Part shown: piece after piece, positions 23,636 to 31,037 of the stretch
How positions within the stretch are numbered: position 1 is the first letter of the stretch
Layout: each line of letters starts with the position of its first letter
NCBI GenBank assembly: GCA_902589155.1
Contig: CACIRV010000006.1
Coordinates: 1-37,118 of the forward strand
Source of the DNA: an uncultured Pelagibacteraceae bacterium
Lineage (GTDB): Bacteria; Pseudomonadota; Alphaproteobacteria; Pelagibacterales; Pelagibacteraceae
DNA length: 37,118 nt
Direction: 5' to 3'
Notes under the pieces: model-generated
The model's database searches: none
Seen by the model: the letters and a program-made list of their open reading frames with translations, nothing else
What the model was told of the DNA's origin: nothing
Made by a program: the position numbers and the translations under genes

Positions 23636-24031
23636 GGCGTTTTAGTTGATCTACCCTACTCCGCCTACTATTTTATTGGATACACCGGTTAGTTGTACTC
23701 CATATTAAGAAATTGCAAAAAATAGATGCTCTATGGACGTTTAAACGGTATATTCCCGTACTGCAATGCTCCCAGAAATATTGCTATTAGCGGCTTTTAA
23801 CTCGACTAAAACTGTTGTTATTATTGATTATTTTATCCCTCTTTTTAATATTTGTGTTGTTATTAGCTAGTTTTAGCTTTTAATTCCCCCTTTTTTTTTA
23901 TTTTAAACTTTAAAAGATGCTTAAATTAACTATATTCATCAACGTTTATTTACCTTTTTACCTATATAAGTAAATATTACTTACTTATATATTAATAATT
24001 TACATTATTAATTGAATTTAACTCATTGTAT
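23621..24031. other. 411-base convergent non-coding region with short repeats
   Basis: No convincing reading frame is seen on either strand. The first ~210 bases keep the higher GC of the preceding genes (24, 19 and 23 per 60 over 23641-23820), then it drops sharply (9 per 60 in 23941-24000). It holds four copies of TTGYTATTA (23623, 23781, 23815, 23857), the palindrome CGTTTAAACG (23738-23747), a small hairpin AGCTA/TAGCT (23865-23878) that could serve as a terminator, and a perfect 11-bp inverted repeat near its end. It may be the decayed edge of an inserted element or contain an unrecognised RNA. Confidence 0.5.
23963..23991. repeat. Perfect 11-bp inverted repeat with 7-base centre
   Basis: TATATAAGTAA (23963-23973) and TTACTTATATA (23981-23991) are exact inverted copies around ATATTAC (23974-23980). 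The centre length equals that of the repeat beside the recombinase, and both centres have ATTA at positions 3-6. It lies 41 bases beyond the stop of the AEC permease gene, where a terminator is also possible, but no T-run follows on either strand. Confidence 0.5.
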
Positions 24032-24931
24032 TTATTGAAAATATTTTAAACTGTAAAATACAACTATTGGAACTGTAATTAATGACATCACCGTAGAAGT
24101 TACAATTACACTTGCTACACTATCTACAACTTTCCTCTCTGAGTACATAGAGCCTACTAAATAAGTTAAAACTGCACTAGGCATCGCAGATTGAATTAAC
24201 AAGACTCCAGCTGCAAACCCATCTAAATTTAAATATCTTATTAATCCTAATCCTATTATGGGTCCTATTATAACTCTCACAGCTCCTAAAATTGATGCTT
24301 TAGTCCAAGAAACAACCTGAAATCTTGATAGAGCTATTCCCAAAGACATTAAAACTAAAAAAATAGTTGTATACGTCAGAAGAAAAGTGGTGTTTTCAAT
24401 GTACCCTGGAACATCCCATTTAAAATACAAAAAGATTACTGATGCTAAAATAGCATAAATTGGAACATTTTTAATTAATATATCCATTGAAAAACTTTTT
24501 TTAGCTAGCAAAACTCCTAATGTAAAATGAAGAAGTATTATTACTGAAGCAACAGCCGAGGCAACTCCTAGGCCACTTGTTCCATAAGCAAAAAGACATA
24601 TAGGGACACCCATATTCCCTGTATTAGGCAGAATTAAAGGAGGCAATTCACTTACGATATCTTTCTTAAGCAAAAACAAAGAGAGCAATCCGACTAATGA
24701 AAAACCAGTAATTATAATCAATGAATAAATAAAGTATTCAATAAATATTTCAAGAGTTATTCCAGTTGTAGTAATCGTATAAAAAATCATTGCTGGAGTT
24801 CCAATATTTCCAGCAAAATTAGTTATAAATTTAGTATCAAAATTTGGGTCTTTTTTACCTAAATAATATCCTACGCCTATTACAAAAAAGACTGGAAATA
24901 GTACGTCTACAAGTTTGAGATAGAGCTCCAT
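24032..24931 (-). CDS. AEC-family transporter (auxin efflux carrier type)
   Basis: A 299-residue hydrophobic protein with about nine or ten membrane segments. The opening PVFFVIGVGYYLGKKDP and the conserved NTGNMGVPICLFAYGTSGL segment near 103-121 (family: 'l.N.gf.GlPl....fG..gl') identify the AEC family. QSAMPSAVLTYLVGSMYSER near 253-272 matches the second conserved half ('a.MP.a....la..y'). Family members export or import small carboxylates and other organic anions across the inner membrane. It is last in the reverse-strand block, its ATG overlapping the stop of the preceding gene (TAATG). In this context a carboxylate linked to DMSP or acyl-CoA breakdown is possible, but the substrate cannot be read from sequence. 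Confidence 0.87.
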   Translation of the reverse strand: MELYLKLVDVLFPVFFVIGVGYYLGKKDPNFDTKFITNFAGNIGTPAMIFYTITTTGITLEIFIEYFIYSLIIITGFSLVGLLSLFLLKKDIVSELPPLILPNTGNMGVPICLFAYGTSGLGVASAVASVIILLHFTLGVLLAKKSFSMDILIKNVPIYAILASVIFLYFKWDVPGYIENTTFLLTYTTIFLVLMSLGIALSRFQVVSWTKASILGAVRVIIGPIIGLGLIRYLNLDGFAAGVLLIQSAMPSAVLTYLVGSMYSERKVVDSVASVIVTSTVMSLITVPIVVFYSLKYFQ

Positions 24932-25938
24932 TAAGCTCTTACATCAGATTTATTAGGTTTTCTCAACTTCTTTTTAAAATTAATAGCAGTTTCAAATTCC
25001 ATGAGACGCTTATGTATAGATCTTAATCTGTTTATTTGTACCCAGTTGTATAGAAAAACATTAAATGCATCTTTAATTTCGCCAAAAGCATTTACTGCCC
25101 TCATCATAATTCCTAAAGTATAGGCTCCTGTAAATAAACCTGGTCCCATAATTAAGAAGGGCACAATTACAAATACTTGTCTGTATAGTATTGACCATAA
25201 ATCAAAATATCCATAATGCAAGAAAAGTCTGTGATAATTAAATTTTATACCGGTAAATAATTTTAAAACAGTTGGTGCTTGAGCATAACCAATTCTATCG
25301 TCCTCACCATAGACAAGTTCTTTCCTAAATGCAGCCTCAGCTTTTTGATTATTATATTCTAATCCAGGTAATTTTATTCCAACAAACCAACTTATTGTAA
25401 GCCCTCCTACGCTAACTAATAAAGCGACCCAAACTAATGAACCTGAAATATTTTCTAAATAAGGCGCAACGACATTTTCTGAAAGTACCCATAAAATAGG
25501 TAAAAATGCTATTAGGGTCATTAAAGCTCTAACAATATCAAGGCCTATATTTTCAACTATATTTGCAAAATCTCTACAATCTTCTTGGATTCTTTGTGAA
25601 GCACCCTCAACTTTTGCATCAACGCTACGCCAATAAGGCATATATGAAAATGTGATAGCTTCTCGCCATCTGAAAGTCCACATCCTAGTAAACCAATTTG
25701 TAAACGACATAGTGGTTACATATGGGATAGCTAAATATAGAAAAAATATTAATCTTTCGTAAAATTTTTCAAGACCCCCTGTCTCTGGTGGTTTTTGCAA
25801 TAAATCATAAAAAGATCCATACCAAGTGTTAAATTGTACAGACAACCATGTTTGAAAAACTATTAAGATTAAGATAAGTGAACCGCCACCATAGCACCAA
25901 TACATCCACTTTTTATCTGTAAAAAAACTACGCCACAT
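24931..25938 (-). CDS. SbmA/BacA-like inner-membrane transporter, short form
   Basis: A 335-residue membrane protein matching the SbmA/BacA family. NTWYGSFYDLLQ (about 37-48), EGASQRIQEDCRDFANIVENIG (111-132), GIKLPGLEYNNQKAEAAFRKELVYGEDD (207-234) and the closing IHKRLMEFE all correspond closely to conserved blocks of E. coli SbmA. SbmA/BacA import peptides and other compounds using the proton gradient and lack the ATPase of the ABC fusion relatives. The protein begins at a point equal to about residue 70 of SbmA (~406 residues), so the N-terminal one or two membrane segments are missing, and the preceding gene ends 3 bases upstream, leaving no room for them. It shares a TAATG overlap with the AEC gene. 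Confidence 0.87.
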   Translation of the reverse strand: MWRSFFTDKKWMYWCYGGGSLILILIVFQTWLSVQFNTWYGSFYDLLQKPPETGGLEKFYERLIFFLYLAIPYVTTMSFTNWFTRMWTFRWREAITFSYMPYWRSVDAKVEGASQRIQEDCRDFANIVENIGLDIVRALMTLIAFLPILWVLSENVVAPYLENISGSLVWVALLVSVGGLTISWFVGIKLPGLEYNNQKAEAAFRKELVYGEDDRIGYAQAPTVLKLFTGIKFNYHRLFLHYGYFDLWSILYRQVFVIVPFLIMGPGLFTGAYTLGIMMRAVNAFGEIKDAFNVFLYNWVQINRLRSIHKRLMEFETAINFKKKLRKPNKSDVRA

Positions 25939-25940
25939 AA

Positions 25941-26225
25941 TTAATCCTTAAGAAAATTGTCTGCATAAGATTTTATAACAAATTCCTTTTTTTTAGGCTC
26001 TATAACAGTATAAGAAATATTATTTGATTTTGCGTATTCAACAGCTTTTTCTTTAGATGAAAATTTAAGAATTATTTCACCAAGAGTATCTGTAGAAGTT
26101 TCCCAGCCCATTAGGGGGTTAATAGAACTATCTTTAGTTCTAAATTCTAAAACCCATTTTTTTAATTTACCCCTACCCGACTGCATTGCTGTTTTTGTTG
26201 GAATATAAATTTTAGCCTTCTTCAT
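25941..26225 (-). CDS. NDUFS4-like NADH dehydrogenase accessory protein
   Basis: A 94-residue protein of the complex I 18-kDa (NDUFS4 / ETC_C1) family. AKIYIPTKTAMQSGRGKLKKWVLEF near the N-terminus ('a.Iy.P.ktamQSG....k.W.lef'), LMGWETSTDTLGEIILKFSSKEKAVEYAKSNNISYTV and a terminal KSYADNF are diagnostic. In mitochondria and alphaproteobacteria it is a stabilising subunit near the NADH-oxidising arm. I start it at the ATG 26225; a TTG at 26249 would add eight residues overlapping dmdA and has no family support. It lies 2 bases after dmdA, an unusual place far from the nuo genes. Confidence 0.88.
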   Translation of the reverse strand: MKKAKIYIPTKTAMQSGRGKLKKWVLEFRTKDSSINPLMGWETSTDTLGEIILKFSSKEKAVEYAKSNNISYTVIEPKKKEFVIKSYADNFLKD

Positions 26226-26227
26226 AA

Positions 26228-27334
26228 TTACAAAATAGGTAAATTGCAAATCTCTCCAGAAATCGAATTATTGTTAAGTTTAATTTGGAATTTTTCTGAA
26301 ATGTTACAAAATTCTTTTTTAACCATTGCAATACCAACTACTTTATTAAAATTTGGTGAATAAGCAGCAGATCTTAATTGGCCTATTACATTATCTTTTA
26401 AATCAAGCATAGGAATGCTTTGGGAAACATTAATAGACTTTGTTTCAATCTTTACACCCATAAGTTTTCTAGTAATCCCTTTTTCTTTGATTTTTTTTAA
26501 ACTTTCTTTTCCAAAAAAAACTATATCAGAATTTAAATCAACATATTTATCAAATCCACATTCAAAAGGGTTGTCAAAAATGTCCATATCGCTTCCATAT
26601 GATAACAATCCCCCTTCTATTCTTTCAGGATGATTAGGGGCTCCTGGTTTTAAATTGAATTCGTTACCAATTTCAAAAAAATAATCATAAAGCTCTAAAG
26701 CACCTTCTGGGTTGTCAGTATGAATTTCAAATCCTCCTTGCTTAGAATATCCTGAACGAGAAATTAAATATTTTTTATTATTGAAAGAAAAATAATCAAA
26801 TCTAAAAAATTTTAAATTATTAATTTCTTTACCAAACACTTTTTCCATTATTTTTATAGATTTTGGTCCTTGTATAGCTAAAGTGTCAATTTTTGCTTCA
26901 AAAACATTAACATTGAATTTTTTTGCAGAAGCTATTCCTTTTGCAAATAACAATACATCTGAGTCAGCTATACAAACTCTCCATCTATTTTCCTCTAGTT
27001 TATAAATTAATGGGTCATTAATCAGACCTCCATCTGAATCTACTAATGGCGCATAATAACAACTGCCTATCTTTGAATTTGACAAATTTCTACAAGTCAT
27101 TAACTGAACTAATTCTGAGGAATTTTTTCCTGTAATCTCAATTTCTCTTTGCACTGATACATCCCAAATTTGAACATGTTCTTTTAAATGATTATATTCT
27201 TCCTCAGGTGATGAAAAAGTTGTGGGTAATAACATATGATTGTAAACCGTAAAGCTTTTTACTCCATGTTTTTCTAGTCTTGAAGTAAATGGAGTTCCTC
27301 TTAATCTTCTAGATCTTGTAATAATAGTTTTCAT
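26228..27334 (-). CDS. dmdA: Dimethylsulfoniopropionate demethylase DmdA (GcvT family)
   Basis: A 368-residue member of the GcvT aminomethyltransferase family. It resembles DmdA more than GcvT: VYNHMLLP (30-37), EEEYNHLKEHVQIWDVS (44-60), QLMTCR (77-82), RSGYSKQGGFE (193-203), ERIEGGLLSYGSDM (237-250) and NPFECG (255-260). GcvT proteins usually carry a DD pair where this one reads GGLINDP (102-108); the ND form is what I recall of DmdA. DmdA moves one methyl group from DMSP to tetrahydrofolate, giving methylmercaptopropionate. The neighbouring acyl-CoA ligase and DmdC-like dehydrogenase support this. It overlaps the hydrolase by four bases. Non-DmdA paralogues of this family exist in marine bacteria, so an alternative methylated substrate is possible. 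Confidence 0.77.
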   Translation of the reverse strand: MKTIITRSRRLRGTPFTSRLEKHGVKSFTVYNHMLLPTTFSSPEEEYNHLKEHVQIWDVSVQREIEITGKNSSELVQLMTCRNLSNSKIGSCYYAPLVDSDGGLINDPLIYKLEENRWRVCIADSDVLLFAKGIASAKKFNVNVFEAKIDTLAIQGPKSIKIMEKVFGKEINNLKFFRFDYFSFNNKKYLISRSGYSKQGGFEIHTDNPEGALELYDYFFEIGNEFNLKPGAPNHPERIEGGLLSYGSDMDIFDNPFECGFDKYVDLNSDIVFFGKESLKKIKEKGITRKLMGVKIETKSINVSQSIPMLDLKDNVIGQLRSAAYSPNFNKVVGIAMVKKEFCNISEKFQIKLNNNSISGEICNLPIL

Positions 27335-28107
27335 TTTTTTAAGAATTCATTAATTTTTTCTCTCATTTCAAAAGCATTTTCTAAAATTATCATATGTCCA
27401 CAATTTTTTATTATATGTATTTTTGAATTGGGAATTAATCCAGCAAATTCTTTCCCTTTTTCAACTTTAATCATCTTATCTAATTCTCCCAAAATAAAAA
27501 AAGTTGAACAATTAATCTTTTTTGCTGCTTTTGCTCCATTTTTATAATTATTACAAGCTATCAAATCTACAGCTAATACCTCTCTTATTTCCCTAGCAGA
27601 ATTTAGAATCTTCTGTAAGGGATTCCCTCCAATAAATTGTTTAGATTTTCCATAGCCCCATTTCATCATTAGATTTAAAGACTCCATATCACCTGAGTAA
27701 GCTAAATCAATAAGACTTTTATTCACTGGAATTTCATAAGAACCAGAAACAAAAATAATGTTCTTTAAATTTTTAGGATATCTACTGGCATACTCTAAAG
27801 CTACCAAACATCCTTGAGAGTGACCAACTAAAGAAAGATCTTTTATGCCTATTTTATTAATAACTTTTTCTAACCATACTGCCATTTCTTCTATTGTTTT
27901 TAAACATTCACCCTCTGAGTTCCCGTGGCCTGGAAAGTCTATAGCAAATACATTAAAATTTTGATCAGACAAATATTGAGTTGTTAGAGACCATACTACA
28001 TGCGATTGACCGCTACCATGTAATAATATTATAGAATGTTTTTTTGGATCAAACTCTGTCCCGGTGTCCATCAAGAAAACTTCATTACTGTTAATTAAAA
28101 AATTCAA
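27331..28107 (-). CDS. Alpha/beta hydrolase
   Basis: A 258-residue alpha/beta-hydrolase fold. LLHGSGQSHVVW (about 28-39) is the oxyanion strand, DFPGHGNSEG follows, the nucleophile is S97 in VGHSQGC, the acid is the aspartate of LGELDKMI, and the histidine is in NCGHMIILE near the C-terminus. All three catalytic residues are present. The substrate is unknown. Between a crotonase and dmdA it could be a thioesterase or esterase of the same pathway, which is inference. The start is TTG at 28107; a later ATG (28071) would remove the first beta strand. It overlaps dmdA by four bases. Confidence 0.85.
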   Translation of the reverse strand: MNFLINSNEVFLMDTGTEFDPKKHSIILLHGSGQSHVVWSLTTQYLSDQNFNVFAIDFPGHGNSEGECLKTIEEMAVWLEKVINKIGIKDLSLVGHSQGCLVALEYASRYPKNLKNIIFVSGSYEIPVNKSLIDLAYSGDMESLNLMMKWGYGKSKQFIGGNPLQKILNSAREIREVLAVDLIACNNYKNGAKAAKKINCSTFFILGELDKMIKVEKGKEFAGLIPNSKIHIIKNCGHMIILENAFEMREKINEFLKK

Positions 28108-28137
28108 TTTAAGCCCTAATATTATAATTATTGATTA

Positions 28138-28947
28138 TTATTTATCTTGCCAGCTGGGTTTACGTTTCTCTATGAAGGCACCTATTCCTTCTTCAGCGTC
28201 AAGTTTTAACATATTTTCTACCATAACATTCGATGCATAATCATATGCTTCGGACAATGTCATATCAATTTGTTTATAGAATGCTTCTTTCCCGATTTTT
28301 AAAGTCATAGCTGATTTTTTAGATATTTTTTGAGCCGTTTCTAATGTTTGTTTTTTTAATAAAATTCCATCCACTGCTTGATTAATTAAACCAATTCTTT
28401 CCGCTTTATCTGCAGATATCAAATCTCCAGTTAAAAGCATTTCCATAGAATGTTTATTAGATATATTTCTTGATACTGCTACCATTGGTGTAGAACAAAA
28501 TAGACCAATATTTACACCAGGTGTAGCAAATGTTGCTGTTCTACTTGCATAAGCTAAATCACAACTAGCAACTAATTGACAGCCTGCTGCTGTTGCTACA
28601 CCTGCAACTTCTGCAATTACTGGTTTTGGGCAATTAACTATAGTTTGCATTAACTTAGAGCATTTGCCCATTATTTCTTTAAAATATTTTCTTCCTTTAT
28701 CAGGATTTTTCCGAGCACTTGTTAACTCTTTTAAATCATGACCAGCTGAAAAAGTAGGACCATCAGCTGAAATTATAATCACTCGTATTTGTTTATTATT
28801 AATAGACTCATCTAACGCTGACTGAATATTAAACATCATATCTTCTGATAAAGCGTTATGATTATGAGGGTTATTTAGTGTAAGAAAGAAAATTCCATCA
28901 GCGCTGATAGAAGTTTTCAAAATTTTGTTATCTTTTTTAAAATTCAT
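28138..28947 (-). CDS. Crotonase-family protein, ECHDC3-like, lacking both catalytic glutamates
   Basis: A 269-residue crotonase/enoyl-CoA hydratase-fold protein. The CoA-binding elements are SAGHDLKEL (67-75) and GVATAAGCQLVASCDLAYAS (116-135). Hydratases carry glutamates at two sites 20 residues apart; here they are Q124 and G144 (in ATPGVNIGL). The sequence block ATPGVNIGLFCSTPMVA and the ending GAFIEKRKPSW are those I recall of the ECHDC3 branch. Thus simple hydration of an enoyl-CoA is doubtful, and it is not a normal DmdD. It sits 7 bases after the OsmC gene and 30 bases before the hydrolase. A hydrolase, isomerase or carrier role is open. Confidence 0.87.
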   Translation of the reverse strand: MNFKKDNKILKTSISADGIFFLTLNNPHNHNALSEDMMFNIQSALDESINNKQIRVIIISADGPTFSAGHDLKELTSARKNPDKGRKYFKEIMGKCSKLMQTIVNCPKPVIAEVAGVATAAGCQLVASCDLAYASRTATFATPGVNIGLFCSTPMVAVSRNISNKHSMEMLLTGDLISADKAERIGLINQAVDGILLKKQTLETAQKISKKSAMTLKIGKEAFYKQIDMTLSEAYDYASNVMVENMLKLDAEEGIGAFIEKRKPSWQDK

Positions 28948-28953
28948 AATAAT

Positions 28954-29403
28954 TTAATTAATTAAAACTTTTACTTCATCAGATAATGAATTAGCAATAA
29001 AACAGTACCTGTGGGCCCTATCTTGAACCTTTTTTATTTCATCAGGATCAATTGTAAATTTATCAGAAAATGAAACCTTAGGATTCAATTCTAATTGAAT
29101 AACTGACATTTTACCTTTAGAATTTTTTCCTAAAGTTGCAATCGCATTATCTTTATATTTAATTATAGGCCATTTCATTTTTGCTGCTAAAGCTAAAAAT
29201 GTCATCATATGGCAGCTACTTAAAGAAGCTGCTAATGTTTGTTCTGGATTACTATTTAATTTATCACCTTTCCAATCAGGAGCGGAGTCACCTATAATTT
29301 TTATTTTAGGTGTAAAAGTAATCTCATGCTGATTAGAATAATTTCCTGGTGTCATTTTTCCATTACCAAGCTCCCATATTAAATCTATAGATATTTTTGA
29401 CAT
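28954..29403 (-). CDS. OsmC-family protein
   Basis: A 149-residue OsmC/Ohr-fold protein. The two redox-type cysteines are visible, one in LAASLSSCHMMTFLALAAK (near 55-73) and one in AHRYCFIANSL near 130-140. The fold's strand-helix order and the usual length of about 140-150 agree. Members reduce organic hydroperoxides, though many have other thiol-based roles. Placed four bases after an acyl-CoA ligase and before a crotonase, it could protect the sulfur-compound pathway against oxidation or act on a thiol intermediate such as methanethiol. The latter is speculation. Confidence 0.85.
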   Translation of the reverse strand: MSKISIDLIWELGNGKMTPGNYSNQHEITFTPKIKIIGDSAPDWKGDKLNSNPEQTLAASLSSCHMMTFLALAAKMKWPIIKYKDNAIATLGKNSKGKMSVIQLELNPKVSFSDKFTIDPDEIKKVQDRAHRYCFIANSLSDEVKVLIN

Positions 29404-29407
29404 AAGC

Positions 29408-31036
29408 TTACTTAATTTCTTTAGCTTTTTTTCTTAGCTCAAATTTTTGAATTTTCCCCGTTGACGTTTTTGGGAGATCACAAAATTCTATCTTTTTTGG
29501 TACTTTAAAATTAGCCAATGTTTCCTTACAAAAACTTATTAGTTCCTTTTCGGTGGCTGGTTTATCTTTTACAATTTCTATGAAAGCACAAGGAACTTCT
29601 CCCCATTTATCATCTGGTTTTGCAACAACAGCTGCTATTGATACAGATGGGTGTTTGGCTAAAGTATTCTCAATCTCGATGGAAGATATATTTTCACCTC
29701 CCGAAATAATTATATCTTTTGATCTATCTTGAATTTTTACATAACCATCCGGATGCATTACTGCTAAATCTCCCGAGTGGAACCAACCATCTTTCATAGC
29801 TTTTTCTGTTGCTTCTTTATCTTTAAAATAACCTTTCATTACTACATTTCCTTTAATCATAATCTCGCCTATTGTTTTTCCATCATTTGGAACTTCTTTC
29901 ATTGTTTCAGGATTCATAACAGTTATACCCTCTGTGTTTGGATATCTTACTCCCTGTCTAGCTTTAATTTCATTTTGTTTATCTTCATCAAATTCATTCC
30001 AATCATCATTCCAGGCGCATTGTGTTACGTGTCCATATGTTTCAGTTAAACCGTAGACATGCATTACTTCAAAACCAAGTTGTTTCATCTTTTTAAATAT
30101 TATACTTGGTGGTGGAGCTCCCGCTGTTAAGACATAAACTTTTTGTTTTAATTTTCTTTTATCATTCTCCGCTGCACCTGTTATCATATTTAATACTATT
30201 GGTGCACCTCCGAAATGGGTAATGTTATATTTTTCAATTAGTTCAAATATTTTTTTAATATCAATATTACGTAAACAAATTGTTCTTCCATTTAACATTG
30301 GAACAGTCCAAGGATAACACCAGCCATTACAATGAAACATTGGAACAATAGTTAAAAAATTAAGTCCATTAGGCATATTCCATGCTGTAGCACTGCCAGT
30401 AGACATTAAATATGCCCCTCTATGATGATAAACTACTCCTTTTGGATTTCCTGTAGTTCCAGATGTGTAGCTTAGTGATATTGCTTGCCACTCATCATCA
30501 GGCATTTTCCAATCAAAATCTTTATTTCCTGTATTTAAAAACTCCTCATACTCTAAATCGCCAATTTTTTCCAATTTTGATTGATCTGCATGCTTATCGT
30601 TAATATCTATAATGGTAATTTTTTTTTTTAAAGAATTTAAAGCTTTTTTAACTTCAACGTGAAGCTGTCTATCTACAACCAAAACTTTTGCTTCACTGTG
30701 CTCTAGTATATATAATATTGTTTTAGCATCTAACCTGATGTTAATAGTATTTAATACTCCTCCTGTCATAGGAACTGAGTAATGAGCTTCAAATATCTCT
30801 GGGGTATTGAATGCTAGAAAAGAAACTGTATCACCTTTTTTGATTCCTATCTTTGTTAAAGCACTCGCAAATTTTACACATCTTTCATAAACATCTTTCC
30901 ATTTATATTTTCTATCTTCGTATACTATTGCTTCGTAATTTGGGTATATGTCCTTAACTCTAGTCAAAAATGATAAGGGCGATAAAGGTACAAAATTCGC
31001 TTTATTTTTGCTTAAATTGGTTTCGTAAGAATTCAT
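29408..31036 (-). CDS. AMP-dependent acyl-CoA ligase (DmdB-like by context)
   Basis: A 542-residue ANL-superfamily enzyme. The P-loop SLSYTSGTTGNPKGVVYHHRGA (near 188-209), a YGLTETYGHVTQC motif, GWFHSGDLAV with the adenylate-binding aspartate, IISGGENISSIEIE, and the catalytic lysine in KTSTGKIQKF near the end are complete. It belongs to a medium-chain-type group starting 'N.YE..L..N.ANF.PLSPLSFL'. In the DMSP demethylation route, DmdB activates methylmercaptopropionate to its CoA ester; the neighbours dmdA and a DmdC-like dehydrogenase make this the simplest job. Sequence alone would also allow short or medium fatty acids. It begins 1 base after the dehydrogenase stop. Confidence 0.85.
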   Translation of the reverse strand: MNSYETNLSKNKANFVPLSPLSFLTRVKDIYPNYEAIVYEDRKYKWKDVYERCVKFASALTKIGIKKGDTVSFLAFNTPEIFEAHYSVPMTGGVLNTINIRLDAKTILYILEHSEAKVLVVDRQLHVEVKKALNSLKKKITIIDINDKHADQSKLEKIGDLEYEEFLNTGNKDFDWKMPDDEWQAISLSYTSGTTGNPKGVVYHHRGAYLMSTGSATAWNMPNGLNFLTIVPMFHCNGWCYPWTVPMLNGRTICLRNIDIKKIFELIEKYNITHFGGAPIVLNMITGAAENDKRKLKQKVYVLTAGAPPPSIIFKKMKQLGFEVMHVYGLTETYGHVTQCAWNDDWNEFDEDKQNEIKARQGVRYPNTEGITVMNPETMKEVPNDGKTIGEIMIKGNVVMKGYFKDKEATEKAMKDGWFHSGDLAVMHPDGYVKIQDRSKDIIISGGENISSIEIENTLAKHPSVSIAAVVAKPDDKWGEVPCAFIEIVKDKPATEKELISFCKETLANFKVPKKIEFCDLPKTSTGKIQKFELRKKAKEIK

Positions 31037-31037
31037 T

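Noticed and set aside
23621-24031. Integron attC sites or a CRISPR array in the repeats
   Set aside because: The repeats are about 10 bases, unevenly spaced, and lack the paired GTTRRRY/RYYYAAC structure or regular spacers.
26226-26249. TTG start giving eight extra residues to the NDUFS4-like protein
   Set aside because: The added residues lie inside dmdA and are not part of the family; the ATG at 26225 fits the conserved start.
29777-30049. Forward 90-codon frame opposite the acyl-CoA ligase
   Set aside because: It is a phenylalanine/isoleucine-rich shadow of a conserved gene.
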